This document shows positions 49,864 through 60,610 of a DNA stretch of 64,000 bases, one piece after another; within the stretch, counting starts at the first letter, position 1; each line of letters starts with the position of its first letter. Below the pieces are notes generated by a model. That model did no database searches, was not told the DNA's origin, and saw only the letters and a list, made by a program, of their open reading frames with translations. A program made the position numbers and the translations under genes. Source of the DNA: Paramecium octaurelia (lineage: Eukaryota > Ciliophora > Oligohymenophorea > Peniculida > Parameciidae); contig CAJJDP010000084.1 in the NCBI GenBank assembly GCA_905182995.1, positions 106,024-170,023 of the forward strand. Direction: 5' to 3'.

Positions 49864-52800
49864 ATGAACTGGGAAGGTGGTTTTTACAAATAATAAATAT
49901 AGGAAATTAAGGAAGAACCTTATGTATTAGTATTTATAATTGTTAGAAGAGGGATAATATAAGAAGGGATTATAATTAATAATCATCCACCCTTAGGGAT
50001 TAGTAAACAAATCAAGAATACATAAATTACAAAATAGAGAAATAAGATAATGGTGAACAGAAACATGCAGATTTTTACAAGCGATAAGATTATGATTAAT
50101 AGCAATATTATAATCAATAAAAAAGATAACATAAGTAGCATAATCGAGACTAAAGAGAATAGGGTTAATTATAATAATAAGGTAATTAATAAGCAAATAA
50201 TTTTAAAGAAAGAAAAAACTATAGAAAAAACTACTAAAATAATGAAGGATATTCAAATTGGTAATAAGGGACTGATTAAGGGTTTTAAAATCCACAAAGA
50301 AGTAATTCAAATGATAATGATTAACCATTCTGTTATCCATATATAGAAGGAAAATAGAAAATTACAAATTAGGAGGCCATTGTTGATGATAATATTGATA
50401 ATAATAATTACGAAGAAAATAGAAATAATAATAGTTAACAAGAAAAGAGAAGCCAAAATTATTATTAGTATAGGGAACCTCCTCATTATTCCCAAATGAG
50501 AAAGGATAGAAGAGCAGAAAATTATAATAATGCACCAAATTAATCAGAATAGAATTAAATATACAATAAAAGAAGGTTCAATTCATAAAGGAATAATGAT
50601 AATGATTATAATAGATCAGATAATGATAATCCAATTGATGATCATAATTATAAAAAAGATAAAGGAAATTAAAGATAGAATTACAGAAGAAGGAGTAGTG
50701 ATGATTATGGACTTAGTGAATATGGCATCTACGTTGATGATGATTATGATGATAGAAGATTCAATAATCAAGGAGGAAAGAGAAATAGCAATAAAAAAAA
50801 TGCTAAGTATTAAGATTTTGAAGAATATTGGACTGAATAACAAATAGAAAAAGGGAAGGCTGAAAATGAGATTTTTGAAGGAATCTTTATGGCTAACGAG
50901 TTTACAAGAGAAAAGAGTGCTATTAAATGTCCGATTTTTAAGAAGAAAGTACAAATTAATTGTAAGTTGATTGTTCTAAAAAATAGCATTCGTTGATACA
51001 AATAGAGCATTTCATGGATCTCTTGTTGCATTCCGAATTACAAAAGTATCAAAGCAAGAAAAAGAATCTGAAGATGAATTAGAAGATGAAGCAATAACTG
51101 AATAGATTCCAGTACATAATAATGCAAGTGTTGAATAACAGAAGGAAATTAAGTAAGAGAATGATGAACAAAATGATGATATAGATAATCAAGAGGATAA
51201 TATTGATGACGATGTGTCAGAAGTATCTGATATCTACGTTGTTAAAAAGAAGGTGTCAATAACTAACATATAGAAATTACAAAAGGCTAGTCTTGTAGGT
51301 AAGATTGTTGGAATTAGAAAAAATCCATTCGAATAAAGACATTTGGTTGGAAGGATATGTTTCGATGAAAAAAAAGGGTAATAAGATATACAAGTGACAA
51401 ATAAGGAAGAGCTGATAAACTATATGCAATAGAATTATCATGTTTCATTTAAATGTGTTAATAAAAGAATCCCATTTTTCAATGTGAAAGAATTACTTAC
51501 TTTTAATTATGAATTGGATAACGAAGAACCTGTTTAGAAGTTCATGGATTATGTGTCATAGAGATACTTTTCAGCTAAATACTTATAATGGCCCAGAAAT
51601 AAAAAATATCCAATAGTTGAATTGATTAAGGAAGTCGGAGTACAGGGAAATATTGATGTGGAATGTGAGGTGATATTAACAGCCAATTCGGTGTATGACA
51701 ATGATTTTTCTGAGATGTGTAAGGAAGAATTGAAGGCATTTAGTCATGACTCAATAGCAAAAGAGAGAGCAAACAGAATGGATTTAACAAAAGAGTATAT
51801 ATGTAGTATAGATCCGGTGACAGCCAGAGATTTAGATGATGCATTGAGTATTAATGATCTAGGAAATGGTGTTTATGAGATTGGAGTACATATTGCAGAT
51901 GTCTCTCATTTTGTCATCCCTAACAGTGAAGTAGACAAGGAGGCAATACTTAGAACGACCTCTGTTTATTTAGTTCATAAGGTACTTCCAATGTTGCCGA
52001 GGATTCTGTGTGAAGAATTATGTTCATTGAATAAAGATTTTGAGAGATTAGCATTTTCTGTGTTCTTTAAGATTACAAGGGAAGGAGAAGTGTTATGGGA
52101 TAGTTTCAGAGCTGCAAAATCAGTTATTAGAAGTTGTGCATAGCTAAGTTATGATATTGTGAATCAAATAATAAATGGGGAGATCTAGCAGTTTAGTTAA
52201 GGAGAAGAAAGGTATAATGTTGCGGTAGGATTTGATGAAAAGATATTGAAGGACAAGGTGCTATTGTTAAATAGTATTGCACAAAAGAGAAGAGAAAAGA
52301 GATTAGAGGGATCCATAACATTTGAAAAAAGCAAATTAAGATTCATTCTTAATGCTGATTTGTTTCCAACTGGTTACACTGAGGAAAAGAGAGGACTTGC
52401 TCAATTTATGGTGGAGGAATGGATGTTGTTGGCTAATTAATTTGTGGGCAAGAAGTTGATTGAATATGATACTAGAACAGCTGTTCTTAGATAACACATA
52501 TCTCCTAAACCTGAAAAATTATAGAATTATCAAAACTTATTGGAAGCTTGTGGATTAGAAGAAATGGCTAAAAATTTGGATGTGTCGACATCTAGGAATT
52601 TAAAATTAACTATGGCTAAGGTGAGTGAAATTGAATCTGAAGAAATTAAAATGATTTTAGGGTTCCGTCTACTAAAACTAATGGAAGCAGCCCAATATTT
52701 TGTTGTTGATAATACTCCAGAAATCGAATGGAGACACTATGCCTTAGATTTCGATGTGTATACACACTTTACATCCCCAATCAGAAGATATCCCGATGTT

Positions 52801-53358
52801 TTAGTACACAGAAGATTATAGATTGCTCTTGAATAACAAGAAGTTGATCAGACTGCAGAAACCAAGGATAAATTAAAAGCAATTATGTAACATTGTAATG
52901 ATTGCAAGTTGAATTCCAGAAGAGTTAGTGATTAATGTGATTAAGTAATGACTCATAAATACAATCTAGTTATTCTTAGCTTTGCTCTTAAAGGCTAATC
53001 CAGTGGAAGTAGATGGGTATATACTCTCAGTTTTTAAACAACATATTGAAATTATTATACCAAAATTCAATTTAGAAAGAGTATTTTTTTATTTAGATTT
53101 TAAAGAAAGTTGAGTTGAAGAATCTAAAAAATACTTATAAATTCATAGTTGAAGAAGTTGGAAAGAACAAATCAGAGTTGATAGTGTTCTACAATGATCC
53201 TGAGGATGAGAAGGGAGTCAGATTATATTTTGTGAAAGTAAGTTATTTCATAATTTAAATAGTAATTTTAAATAGTAAAAATAAAATTATCAGGTACGGA
53301 TACATTCCCAATAGATTATTAATTACAAATAATAATTAACAATAAAGTTTTAATTTGA
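49864..53358 (+). CDS. Dis3L2-like 3'-5' exoribonuclease (RNase II/R family)
   Basis: The N-terminal 330 residues are a disordered Asn/Arg/Gln/Tyr-rich tail (after MNWEGGFYKQQ). Cold-shock-type OB folds follow (IFEGIFMANEFTREK, then FVDTNRAFHGSLVAF). The RNB catalytic domain carries SIDPVTARDLDDALSI with all four metal-binding aspartates (near 51,811-51,850) and HFTSPIRRYPDVLVHRRL (near 52,770). A C-terminal S1-like part ends at TGA 53356-53358. Introns: 49924-49946, 50962-50986, 52945-52969 and 53238-53262. A further frame step near 53081-53096 needs either a 16-nt intron or a one-base homopolymer error; with it the model is 1126 aa. No PIN endonuclease domain precedes the OB folds, which fits Dis3L2 rather than exosome Rrp44. 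Such enzymes degrade RNA, often uridylated, in the cytoplasm. Confidence 0.9.
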
Positions 53359-53419
53359 TTTGCATTTATATAAGTCACACCAGTATTTAAACATAATACA
53401 ATAATATTTTATAATACAA

Positions 53420-54465
53420 ATGTAGCTTTAAGTTAAATGCAACGATCAATCATGGACATTCAGAAGACCCCTGTCAAAACTCACCATGAAAAAAATACTA
53501 AAAAGACTTCCCTATAGGATATCTAATCTCCCCAATATGTTCACCTTCCAATATTTAGACTTTGATGGAGATATGATTGATGTCACATGTGATGCTGACT
53601 TATAGACTATTAGGGAATGCCAGTTCTTCAACGAAGTAGTCACATTGTAATTATTTGTTCACTTATTCTAGATATGTACAACAAGCAAAACAAGGTGGTT
53701 TTAAGAAAGAATAAGTAGGTCATAGAAGAGAAAACAGAAAAGACCATATTAAAGAAATAGTGAACCAAAGAGTTATGGAACTAATCCCTGAGATTACTAA
53801 GCAAGTCAAACTATCAATTGCAGCTGATGATGTTTAAAAATAGATTGAAACATTATCAATTAACAATACAACCAACGTCGAAGTCAAGGATGTTAAAAAA
53901 GTAGTCCACGAGAGAGTAGCTTGCGATGGTTGTGAAATGTTCCCCATTGTAGGAACCAGATACAAAGTAAATTATTCAAATTATAATCTAGTGTGCAGTA
54001 TGTAAGGACTTTGACTTATGCGAGAAATGCGAAGATCTAGGAACCCATGAACATGCTATGTTAAAAATTAGAAATCCAGGATAGGCTCCTTCAATTATCA
54101 TAACAGCTATTGTATTTAATTATTTAAATATCCAGGGTGACAAACCAGACTTGTTATAGGAAAATAACCTAAGAAACTATATGAATTCGGCTTACTAATC
54201 ATTCTAATCAATAACTTAATCAACACCTGTCCCATTCCCCTTAGATATTTCCTCAATCTAAAAAGAACAATTATAAACTCCTGAATCAATTATTTATAGA
54301 TCTACTAATCCTATCGTTGTTGAGTTGTGTGAATTATTGGGAGTCAGACCTGAAGTGGCTGAAACATTGTTGGAATTATTCCCCAATCAAGGCGCTAAGG
54401 AAATTATGGAAATCATTGGAGATGACGTAGAATACTTGAATTCCCTTCAAAGATCAACCATTTGA
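53420..54465 (+). CDS. p62/SQSTM1-like PB1-ZZ protein (autophagy-receptor candidate)
   Basis: The spliced model is 323 aa after removing introns 53647-53671, 53967-53991 and 54112-54135. Residues 1-80 form a PB1 domain: basic start ([16 protein letters not shown]) and an acidic OPCA-type motif ([16 protein letters not shown]). A charged linker follows. A ZZ zinc finger has [19 protein letters not shown] and [18 protein letters not shown], with the full Cys/His set. The C-terminal 45 residues ([20 protein letters not shown]) look like a UBA-type three-helix bundle. This domain order is that of p62 and NBR1 cargo receptors, which polymerise through PB1 and bind ubiquitin through UBA. A short acidic stretch before the C-terminus may hold an Atg8-interacting motif, but I cannot identify it firmly. 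The NBR1-specific FW domain is absent. Confidence 0.85.
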
Positions 54466-54479
54466 TATATTAATAATAA

Positions 54480-54964
54480 TCATCCGTTATATGGCTATTT
54501 ACGACCCCGCTATAGTAATAAGTCTCTCTCTGCACGTTCAGCTGCCAACTTCTCCTACTTCTCTCTTTCTTCTTTGTCCTTTTTCTCCTTGGCCTATACG
54601 AAATGCATTCAAAGCATTACCAATTATAAATTAGTTTATTTAGTGGCAACTCCCATATCAGTTTTCCTTGAAGCAAAGTTGTCTTGTAACATTCCTCGAA
54701 ATCTATTTATCTCTAAGGTTTATTATGCATATGCCTATTCCTCTGCCTTTTCTTAATCTTGTCTCCTCTTCTTTTCCTCAATCTAATCGAGTATCCATTA
54801 TTTTTGCTGCTCTTTGTTATGTTAATTGCGAGAATCATATTCTTGAGATATCGAATGAAATGATTACGTAAATCTTCACCATCGAATTCCTTCAAACCAC
54901 TTACTCCTTATCTATATTACCAATCTGGATGCTCTCTAAAAAATGTTTCTTTTGTTCGTTTCAT
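54480..54964 (-). CDS. Short RIB43A-like ciliary microtubule protein
   Basis: The spliced model is 143 aa after removing introns 54842-54867 (26 nt) and 54594-54620 (27 nt). It matches the C-terminal half of RIB43A proteins. The family's GEDL landmark is in GVSGLKEFDGEDLQYD. It is followed by the arginine/glutamine-rich coiled coil (NKEQQKQWILDQIEEKKRRQ) and a final TNLQLAKEKKDKEER block. RIB43A lies inside the A-tubule lumen of axonemal doublets. Family members are usually about 300-400 aa; here the N-terminal half is missing and no in-frame upstream exon was seen, so this may be a short paralogue or an incomplete model. Its stop lies 14 bp from the stop of the convergent p62-like gene. Confidence 0.75.
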
Positions 54965-55086
54965 AATATAATTTATATAAATTGTATTTATCAATTTTCA
55001 TCTTCGAATTGATCCTCCTGGTATTCTACAGAATTTTTAATTAACATTTAATACCTTCCTCATTAACTTCCTTTGTGGGATGCAAC

Positions 55087-57320
55087 TCAGATTAAAGACT
55101 GGCTTTGATATCGCTGTTACTCCTATTTGCTTTATTGATATAGCTGGAAGTAGGACGACTATTTGGTATTTATCGACTAGTAATATGAATAAATGACTGA
55201 ATACTCTTATCGAACTGGGAAGTTCCCTTTATGATTTTCCACTTTCTCCCATTGATCATTTTCATCATCATTATCCTCCTCAAATACTCCATCTACATTG
55301 ATATTATATTCATCATCTTCTTCCTCTTGTATTCCTTATTCATCTTCAATCTAGGCATCATTTAGATCAGGTTAGAAATCATTCTCATATTCAGTCTCAT
55401 TATACTGATCATACTATTCGTATTATTCTTCATTCTATTTTTATCCATCATAATGCTCCTCCTCTTCTCCTTCTTCCTCCTGCTCAATCATTTTCATTTG
55501 GAAGGGATCTGGGTCCGAATGACTTCTTACAAGTCCCCCCTTAATCAAATATTGTTGAACTGATTTCTAGGGAATGCCATCATTTAGTGCTTCATAATCT
55601 GTTACCTTCTCTTCTTTAGTCTCTAAGAGGGCAATCATTTGCTCCTACTTGCTTCGCTATTGTTTATAATAGAAGAACCCTTTTTCAGCACTTAAAATCA
55701 CTTAAATATGTTACTCCTTATTATCATAGTATTGTTGCAGATCTTCAACGGTTATATCATCTTCTGCTCTCACTTATTACAGTTGCTTTAAGTATTCGAT
55801 AAAGTAGTCTCCCTTCAAAGTGTTGAGATGCTTTGATTGTATAATGATCTAATTAAGTAATCGTATCTTACTTTGGAGATTAGATAAGTCAATTCCAATT
55901 CTCTTATTGATTTGCCTTGTAATACCTTTGATATCTAATTTATGAATTCTGTTTTAGTGAAGGTTTTCCTGCTCATTTACTTTTCAAATTGAGAATAAGT
56001 TCCAAAGAACACTTTTGCTAAACTAGCTTCGATCACTTTAGTTTCAACTTAATCATAGCAAGCCCAATAACCTATAGTCTTGAAAAATAATCCACGAATC
56101 AATCCATTATCTTGAGAAATCTACATGTTCATAGTGTAGGGGTATTTCTATTGAGGTGATTCAATAAGGAATCTGGCTAAATTTTAAGCATCCATCCTTT
56201 CTAAATAAAAGGGATCATTAATTAACTTTTCTGTTAATGAAGAAATAGTAGTTTATTAGGAAGATTCACTGAATAGTAGGTTGTCTATTTGATGTGAATT
56301 TTTCTAAAGAGCAATCAGTTTATATTTAATTTCTTGAATGAGATCTTAGATTTCTTCTTATTAAATTGGTTTTGTGATTTACAGAGAAGGTTTTGCACTC
56401 TAGATACGTTTTTATTATTTATTATGAGTTTATAAAGCAGGATGATTGGCTTTTGTTGGTTGAATTATTTTTTTTTCTTTATCAACTTAATCCTACATTC
56501 TTTTTAAGTTATTTTTGAGTTCATTTATCTACTTATCTTTCGACTTTAATTTGGCTTACATACTCTGATCTAATTTAATATACTCTTAATCCAAATCTTA
56601 ATATCCTATAATTAGTTGCTACTATTGAGACAGCAAATTCTTATTTTCAATTTCTAGTTGTTCTATGTCTTATTGCATCTACTTGATGAGATTATCTCTT
56701 TGTTACACCATATCCTATAATTTCTATTAATCCTTCTCTTTTTATTGAGCATAGAGATTTTATTGAATCAATTCTTCTATGATTTATTTCATCCTTAAGG
56801 TTTCATCCTAAAAGTGTTTACGTTCAATTTCCATCTCAGTAAGTCTAGTAAATTTAACTGACTTTTTCAGCTAGACCATCTCTTATTCTCTTTGATCTAA
56901 CATTTGCCTCAATTCTTTTACTTAGCTTTTTAAACTCAAAATCATTTGATTATCAGTGCTTGGTTTTGCATAGAACCTCTTCATGTTGCCAGTTGCTTCG
57001 ACTTCTTCTATTATCTTTTAACATTTTTGAAGGTCTTTCTAAATGATTCATGGCAATAATACTTCTAAGTTTGTGTTGCGTGTTCTTAGTTTAATATTTT
57101 CATCTTTGAATTAATTGAGCTATACCTTCAATTATTGGTTGTCTTCTAACAATTTCTCACTCTCCTTCACTCTATTATATGAAACGTTCAATTGATTGGC
57201 TTGCTTATATGGACTACTCATTATCTAACTCTCTTACTTCTTTAAAAAGGAGGCGTTCTTATCACTCATATGAGACACATTCTATTGGGCACTCGATGGT
57301 CTAATAGGTCTTTGATTCAT
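55087..57320 (-). CDS. Coiled-coil protein with acidic C-terminus
   Basis: The spliced model is 728 aa after removing introns 57039-57062 (24 nt) and 55849-55871 (23 nt). It opens MNQRPIRPSSAQQNVSHMSD, a basic Ser/Gln-rich leader. Residues 50-400 are continuous heptad coiled coil (for example VKELRQMLDQREQEM). A compact helical region without heptads follows, including FIESPQQKYPYTMNM-type sequence and GLIRGLFFKTIGYWACYDQ. The last 130 residues contain long Asp/Glu runs. No motor, kinase or calcium-binding loop is clear. The overall design resembles ciliary or basal-body structural proteins, but that is inference only. The start lies 14 bp from the divergent hydrolase gene's ATG. An alternative start at the next Met (near 57269) would widen that gap. 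Confidence 0.75.
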
Positions 57321-57334
57321 TATTAATATTTATT
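57321..57334. promoter_or_regulatory. 14-bp divergent start-to-start gap
   Basis: Only 14 bp (mostly A/T) separate the two outward-facing ATG codons, so the 5' untranslated regions and core promoters must overlap the neighbouring coding sequence or one of the starts lies further downstream. Confidence 0.5.
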
Positions 57335-58208
57335 ATGGATTTTAACGATTTAATATTTCCCTCTCCTAAACCTAGTTACGATTACACTCTCTCTGGTCTC
57401 TACTACATTGAGGAGGAAATCCAATATCATCGCAGTCGTTCCCTCATCCAATAAAACGAACTCAAAACATACTAAGGCACCATCAAAGTGACTCTCAATC
57501 AATCTGAGTCAACAAGATAATTGACTCAAAATAGAAAAACCAAACGAATAGTTACTCTCCTTCAACTGGAAGAAAATCTCAGAAATGGTATCATTGTCTA
57601 CTTTCATGCCAATGCCGAAGATATAGGAATGTGCAAATCTCTTGCATTCCTACTTGCTGCTGAATTGGAAGTATCGCAATAATACTATTAAGATGGCCTC
57701 CATCTGTATGGAATACCCAGGTTATGGGATTTACCATGGGCAATCATCAAGTGATACTATAATCAAAGATGCATATCTCTTGATTGACCATCTAATCAAT
57801 AACCTCAAAGTCCATGAATCTAAAATCATTATCATGGGTAGATCCATTGGAACCAGTATTGCTGTTGAAATGAGTATCAGATACAAAAGAATAAAAGCAC
57901 TTGTATTATTGAGTCCATTTACATCTCTCTGCGATGTTATTAAAGAAAATAGTTTCAATTGGGTATCCAAATTAGTCAAAGAACGCTTTAGAAATCTTGA
58001 AAAAATGCATAAAGTGCATTCTCCTACACTATTTATTCATGGTATCAATGATAAATTTATATCTTATTAACATTCAATTTAATTGATGAGTAAGTGCAGT
58101 GGATTTGTTCATTTACAATTATTTGAAGGAATGACACATAACTCCTTTTTAATTGACTTACATATCATATCTCCAATCCGATAGTTTTTAATGAAAATTG
58201 AATCATGA
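57335..58208 (+). CDS. ABHD17-like serine hydrolase
   Basis: The spliced model is 283 aa after removing one 22-nt intron (57671-57692). The alpha/beta-hydrolase landmarks are present in order: VYFHANAEDIG (oxyanion strand), MEYPGYGIYHGQ, the nucleophile elbow GRSIGTSIAVEM with its catalytic Ser, LLSPFTSL, the acid in FIHGINDKFISY, and the catalytic His in GMTHNSFL. The EYPGYG and GRSIGT blocks are typical of the ABHD17/FAM108 branch, which in animals removes palmitate from membrane proteins. The animal N-terminal cysteine cluster used for membrane anchoring is not present (start MDFNDLIFPSPKPSY), so membrane targeting may differ. It ends 20 bp from the convergent neighbour's stop. Confidence 0.88.
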
Positions 58209-58228
58209 TTAGTAAATATATATAAATA

Positions 58229-60556
58229 TCATTAATCATTTTCACTTAATGCTCCTTCCTCTTCATCTATCTTTGTTAGTAATCCACTTATTTAATAATC
58301 CAACAATTCCTTTAATTTTTCTTACATAAATTCATCCAAATCTATGATTTAATTACTATTCTTACTATGTTCATGCGCAAATCTGGCTGCTAAATCACAT
58401 GATTAATCTCCATCATAGACTACTATTCTTTCAGTTTTGCTTGGTCCCAGATTCACATCCACAAATAACAATGGTATTCTCTCATCTTATTCTATTAATC
58501 ATATTTATATATTACAGCTACCAGTTCTAACAATGCTTTATTCTTCTTTTGGCTAAGATTCATCCATGTGGAAATTCTAAGATTGAAAAGTATTCATTTG
58601 TTAAGAATCCTATGATTACATACTTTTCTATCTGGATGATTGAGATGCCTGTTTGATTTGATTTTATGATTCGCTTCTACTGTCCTTTTTCTAAGAATTT
58701 GCTTAAACTTATTATTGTTAATTTTAAGTGCCCTTATTACTTTTATAACCTCTCTCTAACATCCCTTACACTTCCTCTCTTCTTTACCTTGCCTATTTCA
58801 TTCTTTACACAGTTTTATCAACATCCTTATTCACATAATGATTATCCTATTTTTGTTATTAACTAGTTTTAGTTTATAAACCAGGTTAAAATGTACATTC
58901 CTCTAATTATTTTTCATATTCAATCTCTTCAGTTGTTCTATCTCTTTTCTAATTTGCTGGCTTGGCCAATGCATATAGTTATAAATGTTTATCTTATTTC
59001 TTAGAGTAACTCTTTCTCTCTTCATTATTATTCAGTAATTGTGGCTTGAATGGACATTTCTCTAATTATTATTGCAATATTTCCTGTTTCTTTTGTTCCT
59101 TATGATATTCCACCGCCTTCTTCTATATGACCAATAGATCAGCGTGAGTAATCTAACCATTTTCAGGAATATTGACTTTAATCAATTAATTATCAATTAA
59201 GGTAGCAGTTTCCTCTAACAGTTTCTCTCTATACTAATTGGCTAATTGCTTAGATTGAGGCAGTATCTGTGGTTTATAAGGATTTTCATCTTTCCAGTTG
59301 GTTTTTTTGAGTTCCTCACAACCTAATCTATTTCTATATAAAATATCAAATTGTTTTTGAATCTTCTTTGTCTCTTCAATTGTAAATATGATATTTCCAT
59401 CTTTATCGATAGTTCCTAATTTAGGTTTATCATTAGGTTGATGTGCAGTAACAATTTTATGCTATTGAGGTTATATGGATTTCTGATAGTTTGGTAATTC
59501 CTCATTCTAAGCTGATGGTAATTCTTTGATTTTGAAATCAGTGATCCCAATCAAAGTCAATAAAAATAAACAAAGATTTCTTTTGCTTATTCCTCCTAAT
59601 TCATCACCTCTCAAAACTGTCCATATTTCACACAACAAAGCTCTTTCCTCTGACAACCTTAAATTCTCATATTCCACAGCTCTTTCATTGCTATCCTTAG
59701 CTTACAATAAATTAAGAAAATCTAATCGCTAAAGTATTTCTCCTAATTTCAAATAATCAATTGAAAAAGAAACATTAGAAGGTCTCTCTTGTCCTGTCTA
59801 ATCAAAGATCCAATCTATGACAGTCTCAAATTCCCTAATAAACTTTTGTGCTACTATCTTTTCACTATTATTTGAAGTGTATTTAACATTTACTGTTACA
59901 ACCTTTGGAGCATTCTTTTTATCTTGTACTTCCTATTGTTTTTGTTGTCTCCTTTGAGCATCTTAGTAAAGGATGTCTTCAACCTTTTAATTTCTAACTA
60001 TATTTGAGGATTTCTATTGAATTACAGGTCTGAAATCAACGGTTGATTCTGATTATTGCATCTTTGGTTCAGTTGGCTTCTTCTAGTTTAAATTGTATAG
60101 TCTTTCATAAGTGGGGATGGATTCATCTCTGGATTGGAATTGAAAGTCATTTGTTTTTGGATGATAGGGATGCTATAAATCTCGTTCCATTTCATTTATT
60201 TTGATTTGCTCTAATTTTTATTCTATTTTAAGAACATGATTCTGTTAATCAAATAAAAATTAATAAAGTGATCTTTTTTCTTAACCGTCATTTAAGGTTT
60301 AAGGAGTAAATGAACAAGGACGCAATTCTTCTTGATCGTAATAATCTTTTAACATTTAATTATTCTATTTAAAAATTTGCGCCTCTTAATTCAATCTCTC
60401 ATATAAGATTTCATTATTTGGTTGAGACATAATCTTTTTCTAAATGGGCATTTTTGGCACATTAGCATTTTGTGTTCGAAGTGGGAAGTCGTCTGGTTAA
60501 TCATCACCCTTCAGTAGTGCTGGACATACTGTCATATGTTATTGTTTTGAGTTCAT
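58229..60556 (-). CDS. Conserved protein with C-terminal VDVNLGP domain
   Basis: The spliced model is 765 aa after removing one 30-nt intron (58492-58521). The first 650 residues are hydrophilic and Gln/Lys-rich, with many short conserved-looking aromatic-proline blocks (for example HPYHPKTNDFQFQSRD and ENLRLSEERALLCEIW) and a Gln/Ser-rich region near residue 620. The C-terminal 90 residues form a compact domain, PLLFVDVNLGPSKTERIVVYDGD, followed by LAARFAHEHSKNSNQIIDL and a helical end to TGA at 58229. I recall this C-terminal pattern from protist proteins with a ciliary or centriolar flavour, but I cannot name the family, and its beta-strand and helix layout could also be ubiquitin-like. 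Function unknown. Confidence 0.78.
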
Positions 60557-60610
60557 TTAAATTATCAGTTAAGAAATAAAATATATATTTATTGTCATTG
60601 ATATATTTGA

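Noticed and set aside
50307-50954. Minus-strand Ile/Leu-rich frames suggesting small membrane proteins
   Set aside because: They are antisense to the Asn/Asp/Arg-rich disordered N-terminus of the exoribonuclease; AAT and GAT codons read backwards give Ile codons.
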